A stretch of DNA of 8,114 nt from Desulfobacteraceae bacterium (lineage in GTDB: Bacteria; Desulfobacterota; Desulfobacteria; Desulfobacterales; SG8-13). The DNA is taken from the NCBI GenBank assembly GCA_029287875.1, contig JARFQH010000326.1, positions 1-8,114 on the forward strand. Reading direction: 5' to 3'. Positions 1 to 5,645 of the stretch are shown piece after piece (within the stretch, counting starts at the first letter, position 1; each line of letters begins with the position of its first letter). Under the pieces are notes generated by a model that was not told where the DNA came from, searched no databases, and worked only from the letters and a program-made list of their open reading frames with translations. The position numbers were made by a program, and so were the translations under genes.

Positions 1-658
1 GCCATTCCAAGACCATCTGTTGTCTGTCAGCGGCCAGTATTTTCAGTTTAGCCGCCACCTCTTCTCTCAGCAGGCTGAGTTCCTCTTTACGGGATTGTTC
101 TTCGAGAACATTTTCGAGAGACCAATGCGCCAGGATTTGCAAAACGCCTCTTTCGAGAGTTTGGTTGAAGTCAGCCATCGTTACCGAAGGGGCTCTAAAC
201 TTGTGATCGGAAAAATTGACCGCTTTCAAGGCGACATCTCTCATGACGATTTCACCCTGAAGCCGGGATCCGAAAATTGTTTTCACGTCGCGGTCCATGG
301 TCAATAGGACAAAAAAAACATCGGTCGAATTTCGGGACAGGAATTCATTTAGATCAGGATCGTTTGCGAGAGTCTGTTTCAGCTGGTCTTCATTTACAAA
401 AAACGTCTTGACCAACACGTCGTAGAAAGCCTCATCCGATGTAACGTCCAAGGGACCCGGAAGGGTTTCGATAAGTTCAGCGATGAAACTCAATGCCGAC
501 TCGACCGGCTGCCGTAACTTCTTTTTATGTCCGCGAATCAGACGTATCTTGGGGCAAGAATTGTCCAGGACCAGTTCGATCGCATCCTGAGTACCCGGAC
601 GGGTTGATTCTGAGGTCAATCCCAGCTTTTCTCCGAGGAATTGTATCAAATTACCCAC
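1..658 (-). CDS. Unrecognised protein, N-terminal 219 residues (runs off the left edge)
   Basis: A single open minus-strand frame runs from an in-frame TAG at 668-670 to the left edge without a stop. I choose the GTG at 656-658 as start because an AGGA at 666-669 lies 7 nt upstream of it; no ATG occurs until residue 121. The protein begins V/M-GNLIQFLGEKLGLTSES. It has a mixed, soluble-looking composition with no signal peptide or membrane segment in the visible part. Its middle region is rich in Phe, Asp and Leu (YDVLVKTFFVNEDQLKQTL near residues 79-97). The last 30 or so visible residues are charged and Leu-spaced (EEQSRKEELSLLREEVAAKL) and look like a coiled coil or long helix. I do not recognise a family and assign no function. 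The stretch looks visibly less GC-rich than the genes to its right, so it may have a different history. It starts about 100 nt after the SYLF remnant and behind a hairpin, so it is probably a separate transcription unit or weakly coupled. Confidence 0.7.
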   Translation of the reverse strand, partial: MGNLIQFLGEKLGLTSESTRPGTQDAIELVLDNSCPKIRLIRGHKKKLRQPVESALSFIAELIETLPGPLDVTSDEAFYDVLVKTFFVNEDQLKQTLANDPDLNEFLSRNSTDVFFVLLTMDRDVKTIFGSRLQGEIVMRDVALKAVNFSDHKFRAPSVTMADFNQTLERGVLQILAHWSLENVLEEQSRKEELSLLREEVAAKLKILAADRQQMVLEW

Positions 659-682
659 AGCGGTTTCCTAATAAAATCAAGC

Positions 683-736
683 AGGTGCTCGAGCAGAGCT
701 CTTCTTCCATTCGCAAGGATACTGCTCGAGCAACCT
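683..736 (-). terminator. Hairpin built from two TGCTCGAGCA palindromes; possible terminator or double operator
   Basis: The 10-bp palindrome TGCTCGAGCA occurs at 686-695 and again at 723-732. With flanks, 683-696 pairs with 722-736 as a 14-bp stem with one bulged base and a 25-nt loop. Read on the minus strand, the stem is followed within a few nt by a T-rich stretch (TTGATTTTATT), which fits a weak rho-independent terminator closing the MaoC/PTA-SYLF unit. The T-tract is interrupted by A and the loop is long. Because each arm is itself palindromic, the site could instead be a pair of identical operators, 37 bp centre to centre, upstream of the next gene. The sequence alone does not decide. 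Confidence 0.4.
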
Positions 737-756
737 GAGCCTTCCAAACGCGATGT

Positions 757-969
757 TTACTTGGCGGCTTTGGCCACTGTGCTGCGGAGTGCGGCCGAGC
801 CGGGATTGCTGACCGAATGCTTCACAAGGATGTCCACCGGCGATGCCGGCTTGCCATAATAGGCCATGCTCCATTCGTCCCGCGTGGCAACCACAGAGCC
901 ATCCAGGGCCAGGCCCGCAAAGGCGCCTTTTGAGCGCGAAAAAGAAAAGATATAAAAGATATAAAGGTC
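757..969 (-). pseudogene. SYLF-domain (YSC84-like, DUF500) lipid-binding protein, C-terminal remnant
   Basis: On the minus strand, 939 down to 757 encodes 60 residues ending in TAA. They match the C-terminal end of SYLF-domain proteins: SRSKGAFAGLALDGSVV, then DEWSMAYYGKP, then NPGSAALR before a Lys/Ala-rich tail. The S-R/A-S-K-G-x-F-A-G-L/V-x-L-D/E-G and AYYGKP motifs are characteristic of this family, whose members bind phosphoinositides in eukaryotes and are usually secreted or periplasmic proteins of about 190-230 residues in bacteria. Everything N-terminal of this motif is missing, because the MaoC/PTA gene ends at 1012. The same frame is open back to that gene's own TGA, but the intervening residues do not look like SYLF sequence beyond about DLYIF. 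A perfect tandem 9-bp duplication (948-965) inserts an extra Y-I-F just before the motif. I see no credible start codon with a ribosome binding site, so I read this as a 5'-deleted gene. Family call fairly sure; untranslated status likely. Confidence 0.7.
945..965. repeat. Tandem 9-bp duplication (AGATATAAA x2)
   Basis: AGATATAAA occurs twice back to back at 948-956 and 957-965, and the period-9 match extends left to 945. It lies at the left end of the AT-rich junction between the MaoC/PTA stop and the conserved part of the SYLF remnant. In the SYLF frame it duplicates Y-I-F, leaving the frame intact. It is probably a slippage product. Confidence 0.7.
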
Positions 970-1011
970 CGTTTCAAAAAAAGCTGGAAAGCGACCAGGT
1001 TCTTCAGATCC

Positions 1012-2421
1012 TCACCCCTGCACGGTCTTTTTGATCTTCTTGTTTTCACGCAGCCATTGGGCAAAGGCCACCGCAACGGCACAAGAGGCCAGCCGGGCTT
1101 CGGCCGAGTCCGCCCGGCTGGTCAGGATAATAGGGACTCTTGCCCCCAGAACAATTCCGGCCGAATCGGCTCTGCCCAGATAAGCCAGCTGTTTGGCCAG
1201 CATGTTGCCGGCCTCCAGGTCGGGCACCAGGAGAATGTCTGCTTCACCGGCCACCGCTGAATGGATGCCTTTGATCAGGGCGGCCTCTTTGCTGATGGCA
1301 TTATCGAAGGCCAGGGGGCCGTCGATGACGGCCCCTTCGATTTGGCCGCGATCGGCCATCTTACAAAGGGCTGCGGCCTCGATGGTGGCGGGAATCTTCG
1401 GGTTCACTGTTTCCATTGCCGAGAGAAGGGCCACCTTGGGCTGTGGGATACTGAGCGCGTGGGCCAATTGAATGGCATTTTTGAGAATATCGACCTTGTC
1501 TTCCAGGGTCGGGTAGATGTTGATGGCCGCATCGGTGATGAAGAGCGGCCGCGGATAGGTGGGCACGTCCATGACGAAAACGTGGCTGATCCGCCGTTCG
1601 GTGCGCAGCCCGGTGGCCGACGGCACCACCGCGCTCATCAGTTCATCGGTGTGCAGGCTGCCCTTCATGAGCGCTTCGGCCTCCCCCGAGCGGCATAAGG
1701 CCACGGCCTTTACCGCCGCGTCATGACTGTGGAGCGCATCCACCAAACGATAGGGACCGATATCCAGGTTCAGGCTCTCGGCAAGAGCGCGGATTTTGGC
1801 TTCCGGTCCTACCAGGATCGGATCGATCAGGTTGGCCATGGCCGAATCGATGGCACCCTCCAGGGCCTCCTTGTTGCAGGGATGGCATACGGCGACAGGG
1901 GTCGGCTCCCAGTCATCGACGTAGTCTATAAGCTTCTTAAAAGCGTTTTTGCGGTGCAGCTTCATGGTGACGTAAGGTGAGCCGGCATCGGTCGGCTTTC
2001 TGGTGGGTGCCTTGACCTTGGCGACACCGGTGATGATATCCTCACCGCGTTGATTGACCGCCCGGCAGTCGAATACCACACTGCCGTCCGCGGCATTCTT
2101 GGATGTTGCCGTCACGGTGATGGTGAGCGTGTCGTCCAGCTCCACCGCATTGTGGAACTCGAAATGTTGCGACTGGTAGACCGTGCCGGGACCCGGCAGG
2201 TCGTTTCCCAGCAGGCTCGAGATCAGGGCCCCGCCCCACATGCTGTGGCCGACCAGCTTGTGGCGCTCCAGCAGCATCAGCGCGTACTCGTCGCTGAAAT
2301 GGGTCGGGTTCATGTCGCCTGACAAAAGCCCGAACAAATCGATATCCTGTTTGGTCAACATCCGCTCCATTCGGGCGCTGTCACCGATGTGGATTTCATC
2401 GAACGTCTTGTTGGTGATCAT
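1012..2421 (-). CDS. Bifunctional MaoC enoyl-CoA hydratase / phosphate acetyl- or butyryltransferase
   Basis: 469 residues. Residues 1-140 form a MaoC-type hotdog domain with the hydratase-2 motif GDMNPTHFSDEYA (catalytic Asp36 and His41), which catalyses reversible hydration of trans-2-enoyl-CoA to (R)-3-hydroxyacyl-CoA. After a short linker, residues 165-469 are a PTA_PTB phosphotransacylase (acyl-CoA + phosphate to acyl phosphate + CoA). The blocks MKGSLHTDELM, ITDAAINIYP, ETVNPKIPATIEA, DGPLAFDNA and GARVPIILTSRAD are all present. Both domains look complete. Acetyl versus butyryl specificity cannot be read from sequence. The start is the ATG at 2419-2421: its ATGA overlaps the stop of the DUF3141 frame, and AAGAGGGG lies 8 nt upstream, inside the previous gene, so translation is probably coupled. 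The frame stays open 57 codons further upstream, but that part lies inside the DUF3141 C-terminus and does not resemble MaoC. Acyl phosphate made here is the natural substrate of the kinase encoded at 5614-6843. Cytoplasmic. Confidence 0.93.
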   Translation of the reverse strand: MITNKTFDEIHIGDSARMERMLTKQDIDLFGLLSGDMNPTHFSDEYALMLLERHKLVGHSMWGGALISSLLGNDLPGPGTVYQSQHFEFHNAVELDDTLTITVTATSKNAADGSVVFDCRAVNQRGEDIITGVAKVKAPTRKPTDAGSPYVTMKLHRKNAFKKLIDYVDDWEPTPVAVCHPCNKEALEGAIDSAMANLIDPILVGPEAKIRALAESLNLDIGPYRLVDALHSHDAAVKAVALCRSGEAEALMKGSLHTDELMSAVVPSATGLRTERRISHVFVMDVPTYPRPLFITDAAINIYPTLEDKVDILKNAIQLAHALSIPQPKVALLSAMETVNPKIPATIEAAALCKMADRGQIEGAVIDGPLAFDNAISKEAALIKGIHSAVAGEADILLVPDLEAGNMLAKQLAYLGRADSAGIVLGARVPIILTSRADSAEARLASCAVAVAFAQWLRENKKIKKTVQG

Positions 2422-3800
2422 GTTGTCAGCCCCTCTTTCTTGGGAGATCTTGCAGGCTTGCGCCTCGGTTGTTTGACCGCCGGAGGGGAGGCGACCAGTC
2501 GCTCCAACTCTGCCAACCGACGCTGTCCCTCCTCGCTCAGCGGCCCGCCGGCGGTGGCGACCTTGCGGATATATTCCAGCAGCTTCGGCCACTCGTCTTC
2601 ATGACCTTTGAGCAATTCGGGAATCAGCGCCACCGCCCCTACTTCATCAAGCCGGAGCATGAAATACTGTTCGCGAAGATCCTGCTTGAATTCGGCCAGG
2701 GTTCTTTCCGCACCGTGTTCGGCCCTGATCCGGCGGAGCATCTCGAAAGCCCGTTCGTCGGCCGCCTTCTCCGGCATGCGGACATAGACCAGAGCGCGGA
2801 TCGCCGCTTCGCGCGGTCCCCCCTTGTCCATTTTGGTCCGCAGCTCCTCGATCCGGCGGTTGACGAAGGCCGTATGCTCAGGGTTTTCGCCGGGATGACT
2901 TCTGGGTGGATCATCCGATGCCCTCAGACCCAACAAGGCTTGCAGCCAGGATTGGTCGTAAACTCCGAAAAATGTGTGCTCCACCAGCATGTCCCGCCAT
3001 TCCCCATAGGCCTCCAGACCCTGCTTCACCCAGTCCGAGAAGACCTTTTCCCACTGCAGAAAGATGTTGTCGGCTGCCACCGGTTGGCGATTCTCCTCAA
3101 CCGTTGCGGCCGCTGCGGCCAAGGGCTGCAGGGCCGGATTGCGGTCGGAGAAAAGCTCATATCCGACCCGCAGCGGATGCATGCGCCGCAGCCATTCAGA
3201 ACCCTGTTCGGTGGCAAAGGCGCGTATGATCGGCTGCGCCGTGGTGCGGTAGAGACCGTTGGTTACCTCGGACAAACGGGCCACGGCGGCGAAGCAGCGC
3301 TCCTCGTCTATCGTGTTGCCTCCCAGGGCGCGAATGTCCTCAAGGGTCCGGCTTTCGAACCGGGAAATGTGGTCTCCGGCGGCCAGTTCGACATTGGCCG
3401 CCTCCGGTGTTTTGGCCTCGATAACGGCCTCATAGAGACCGGGCGGCAGGCAGTCGATCAGGTCAATGTTCTCGGCGAACTCCTGATGCTCCTTCTTGGC
3501 GACGCTGCCCGACACGAAGATTCCCAGATGCCCGATCTTCTCGTGCACCGAGTAGACGATGGTCTGGCCGGCGGCCAGGATGTCCTCCTCACTCTGGTAC
3601 AGGTCGAGAATCCAGCCGAGGGCCTGCTGCGGCGGCGTGATGTTGTCGCCCTTGGAACACAGGCAAACAATCGGCGAGCGGATCTTTCTCGGATCCAGCC
3701 GCACGCCGTCGGCGGTAACCATTCCGGCGGTGCTCAGTTTGTTGCCGACAAACAGGTTGTCGACGATGTACTGCATTTCTTCGCCCGTCAGCACCACGTG
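2418..3800 (-). CDS. DUF3141 / PHA-synthase-like protein, C-terminal half (after the frameshift)
   Basis: This frame carries the rest of the protein that starts at 4635. It is separated by one extra base in the G9 run at 3801-3809 and resumes at His279 of the repaired protein (HVVLTGEEMQYIVDNLFVGN). It supplies the remaining hydrolase residues: Asp330 in SKGDNITPPQQAL and His369 in EKIGHLGIFVSG. These, with the N-terminal Cys, would make a Cys-Asp-His triad like that of PHA synthases. The remaining 340 or so residues are helical, rich in charged residues and specific to the family (for example a WEKVFSDWVKQGLEAYGEW block). They end in a basic Lys/Arg/Pro tail that could contact nucleic acid or polymer granules. 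The open frame extends into 3947 only as out-of-frame sequence. If translated alone, the first ATG is at 3774-3776 and GTG codons sit just after the G run, which could itself act as a Shine-Dalgarno. The stop overlaps the MaoC/PTA start. Confidence 0.85.
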   Translation of the reverse strand, partial: HVVLTGEEMQYIVDNLFVGNKLSTAGMVTADGVRLDPRKIRSPIVCLCSKGDNITPPQQALGWILDLYQSEEDILAAGQTIVYSVHEKIGHLGIFVSGSVAKKEHQEFAENIDLIDCLPPGLYEAVIEAKTPEAANVELAAGDHISRFESRTLEDIRALGGNTIDEERCFAAVARLSEVTNGLYRTTAQPIIRAFATEQGSEWLRRMHPLRVGYELFSDRNPALQPLAAAAATVEENRQPVAADNIFLQWEKVFSDWVKQGLEAYGEWRDMLVEHTFFGVYDQSWLQALLGLRASDDPPRSHPGENPEHTAFVNRRIEELRTKMDKGGPREAAIRALVYVRMPEKAADERAFEMLRRIRAEHGAERTLAEFKQDLREQYFMLRLDEVGAVALIPELLKGHEDEWPKLLEYIRKVATAGGPLSEEGQRRLAELERLVASPPAVKQPRRKPARSPKKEGLTT

Positions 3801-4635
3801 CCCCCCCCCACCAGCGTTCGAAACCCAGATAGCGGGGCGCCTCCGTATCGATGTTGGCGTACAGGTTGTATTGCTTTGACCAGAGGGTGTTGGCCGGATT
3901 GAGACTCTCGAAGTTCTGCACCAACCAGGCGCCGTCGAATTTCCCATGCCCGAGGTCGCTGACCAGTGCCGTCAACCAGCTGCCTCCCAGTAGGCCGCCG
4001 GTGTAGCGCATGGGGTTGACGCCGCGCACGCCCGCCCAGTAGGAAAGCGGTGATCCGGCCAAAATCAGCGAACCGCAAAGATCGGGGTATTTGGCCGCCA
4101 GCATCATCAGCGCCCACCCCGCCTGGCAGTTGCCGATCACAACCGGTTTACCCTCGGCCGCAGTGTGCAGGTCCGCGGCCCGCTTGAGGAAGACCGCCCA
4201 GGCCTCGATCACGGCTTCGATCGTCTGATCCGGCTCGGGCATTGGGGTAAAGCCGATAAAGTAGCAGGGATGTCCCGCCCGCATGGCCTCGCCGATCTCG
4301 CTCTCGGCCTTGAAACCGCCGATGCCGGGTCCGTGACCCGCGCGGGGGTCGATCACGACAAAGGGGCGCTTTAGATTGTCAATGACGGTCCCCTTAGGCG
4401 GGTGTATCTTGACGATGCCGTAGTTTACGGGTCGGGGCAGGGTGCGACCGTCCAGGATCAACTCGCCTTCGAACTGCAGCACATGGGGGACTGTTTCGGC
4501 CATGTGCTCCAGATACTGATTGCCGCGCCGGCGCATCACGTCCCAGAAGAGCACCGTTCGCTGCCCGGCGTCGAGCAGGTACTCGATCAGCGCGTTGTAG
4601 CCAAGAATCGGATTGACGTTCTTTATCTTTGTCAT
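3589..4635 (-). CDS. DUF3141 / PHA-synthase-like alpha/beta hydrolase, N-terminal half
   Basis: The start is the ATG at 4633-4635, with an excellent Shine-Dalgarno AAGGAGG at 4641-4647, 5 nt away. Residues 1-278 are authentic DUF3141 sequence. FVVIDPRAGHGPGIGGFKAES (residues 92-112) and the nucleophile elbow VIGNCQAGW with Cys170 are clear. The G-x-C-x-G elbow is as in polyhydroxyalkanoate synthase PhaC, in place of the lipase G-x-S-x-G. From residue 279 the frame is shifted by the G9 tract and gives about 70 unrelated Arg-rich residues before its stop at 3589. As given, the product would lack the Asp and His of the triad and should be inactive. Repaired, the gene spans 2418-4635 and encodes about 738 residues, a usual length for the family. 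No signal peptide is visible, so it is probably cytoplasmic. The DUF3141 role is unproven; hydroxyacyl-thioester or polymer chemistry is inferred from PhaC likeness and from its neighbours. Confidence 0.88.
   Translation of the reverse strand: MTKIKNVNPILGYNALIEYLLDAGQRTVLFWDVMRRRGNQYLEHMAETVPHVLQFEGELILDGRTLPRPVNYGIVKIHPPKGTVIDNLKRPFVVIDPRAGHGPGIGGFKAESEIGEAMRAGHPCYFIGFTPMPEPDQTIEAVIEAWAVFLKRAADLHTAAEGKPVVIGNCQAGWALMMLAAKYPDLCGSLILAGSPLSYWAGVRGVNPMRYTGGLLGGSWLTALVSDLGHGKFDGAWLVQNFESLNPANTLWSKQYNLYANIDTEAPRYLGFERWWGGARGADGRRNAVHRRQPVCRQQTEHRRNGYRRRRAAGSEKDPLADCLPVFQGRQHHAAAAGPRLDSRPVPE
3801..3809. other. C9/G9 homopolymer at the frameshift inside the DUF3141 gene
   Basis: Nine consecutive C on the plus strand (G on the sense strand). 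With nine bases, the N-terminal frame reads WWGG followed by non-family residues. With eight, it reads WWGGHVVLTGEEM and joins the C-terminal frame exactly at a conserved family position. So the only thing separating the two halves is one base in this tract. It may be a sequencing or assembly error, a real slippage mutation, or a phase-variable tract. Confidence 0.9.
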
Positions 4636-4708
4636 TTAGTCCTCCTTGAGGGTCACGGTAAGAAATAATACCATAACATTGTGCCGGATTATGGATTGTC
4701 TACAAGGC

Positions 4709-4748
4709 ACATCCACCAGCGCATATCGAGATACGTTTTGGTGGATGT
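4709..4748. promoter_or_regulatory. Perfect 10-bp inverted repeat in the gap between fabI and the DUF3141 gene
   Basis: ACATCCACCA at 4709-4718 is matched by its exact reverse complement at 4739-4748, with a 20-nt spacer that itself contains a TATC-GA-GATA inverted element. It is the main structure in the 227-nt gap (4636-4862). It sits about 75-115 nt upstream of the DUF3141 start. No T-run follows it on the minus strand, so an operator or RNA leader structure is more likely than a terminator. I found no convincing -35/-10 pair; TAGACA and TGTTAT spaced 18 nt apart (about 4682-4711, minus strand) are the best weak candidate. No clear Pho box is seen. Confidence 0.4.
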
Positions 4749-4862
4749 AACGCAGTAGACGAGCTATAAGACAACCAAGATGTGGAATTAATTTTTGCCG
4801 GGGCCCTTAAACCCAACAGCAATAAACCCACTGCCTCATTGGGTCGCTATTCAACTTTTGAC

Positions 4863-5645
4863 TTACGCCATAATGCTGGCGCCTCCGTCGACATACATGG
4901 TCTGGCCGGTGAGGCGCCGTCCATAAGGCGTCGCCAGGAAAGCACACGCAAAACCCACATCCATGATGTCCACCAGTTCACCGACCGGTGAGCGTTCGAC
5001 GGCATCATTCAGCATCCGGTCGAAGTCTTTCAGCCCCGAGGCGGCGCGCGTCTTGAGTGGTCCCGGCGATATGGCATGCACCCTGATCTTCTGCGGACCG
5101 AGCTCGTAGGCCAGGTAGCGGCAAACCGCCTCCAGGGCCGCCTTGACCGGCCCCATCACGTTGTAGTTGGGGACCACCTTTTGTGCCCCGTGGTAGCTCA
5201 TGGCAAACAGGGTTCCGCCGTCTGTCATCAGCGGTGCCGCCAGGCGCGCCATGCGGATAAAGGAGTGGCAGGAGATGTCCATGGCGACCGAGAAGCCTTT
5301 GGAAGAACAATTCAGCAGCCCGCCCTGCAGGTCCTCTTTGGGTGCGAACGCGATGGAATGCACCAGGATATCCAGCTGTCCCCAATCGCTTCCGATGCGA
5401 TCGAAAACGGCTTCCAATTCACCGGGTTTGGAGACATCCAGCGGCATGAAAATCGCAGACTCAAGTTCTTTCGCCAAAGGCTCGACATGCGGTTTGGCCT
5501 TGTCGTTGAGATAGGTGACCGCCAGCTCGGCACCCATCTCGCGGAAGGCTTTGGCGCAGCCGTAGGCAATCGAGTGCTCGTTGGCGATGCCGACCACCAG
5601 CGCCTTTTTGTTTTTAAGAACCGGTCGTGGAACCTCTATTTTCAT
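4863..5645 (-). CDS. fabI: Enoyl-[acyl-carrier-protein] reductase, FabI type
   Basis: 260 residues, full length for FabI, an NAD(P)H-dependent short-chain-dehydrogenase fold enzyme that reduces trans-2-enoyl-ACP (and in vitro enoyl-CoA). Visible motifs are the nucleotide-binding GIANEHSIAYG (residues 19-29), LVHSIAFAPK (94-103), and the active site Tyr151 and Tyr161 in SYHGAQ and NYNVMGPVK, with Lys168. These correspond to E. coli Tyr146, Tyr156 and Lys163. It ends in YVDGGASIMA. The ATG at 5643-5645 has AAGGAG at 5653-5658 and lies inside the last 32 nt of ackA, so the two genes are probably co-translated. Being linked to ackA and MaoC/PTA and not to other fatty-acid synthesis genes suggests a dedicated paralogue, perhaps acting on CoA thioesters. 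Whether the genome has another enoyl-ACP reductase cannot be seen here. Confidence 0.95.
   Translation of the reverse strand: MKIEVPRPVLKNKKALVVGIANEHSIAYGCAKAFREMGAELAVTYLNDKAKPHVEPLAKELESAIFMPLDVSKPGELEAVFDRIGSDWGQLDILVHSIAFAPKEDLQGGLLNCSSKGFSVAMDISCHSFIRMARLAAPLMTDGGTLFAMSYHGAQKVVPNYNVMGPVKAALEAVCRYLAYELGPQKIRVHAISPGPLKTRAASGLKDFDRMLNDAVERSPVGELVDIMDVGFACAFLATPYGRRLTGQTMYVDGGASIMA

Noticed and set aside
20..307. 95-codon plus-strand frame
   Set aside because: It is antisense to the continuous 219-codon minus-strand gene, which has a Shine-Dalgarno and no interruption.
822..1082. 86-codon minus-strand frame across the end of the MaoC/PTA gene
   Set aside because: It is the wrong frame over both the MaoC/PTA end and the SYLF remnant; the neighbouring frame gives clear SYLF motifs.
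2422..2592. N-terminal extension of the MaoC/PTA frame by 57 codons
   Set aside because: The extension reads through the DUF3141 C-terminus in another frame and is Arg/Gly-rich with no MaoC likeness. The ATG at 2421 has a Shine-Dalgarno and the ATGA overlap.
2469..3902. 477-codon open frame on the plus strand
   Set aside because: It lies entirely opposite the DUF3141 gene, whose motifs are unmistakable. The plus-strand translation has no recognisable motif, and long antisense frames are expected in GC-rich coding DNA.
4636..4862. Pho box or sigma-54 promoter upstream of the DUF3141 gene
   Set aside because: I looked for CTGTCAT-type repeats and a GG/GC -24/-12 pair. GGCAC is present but the downstream TTGC element is not, and no Pho box is visible.
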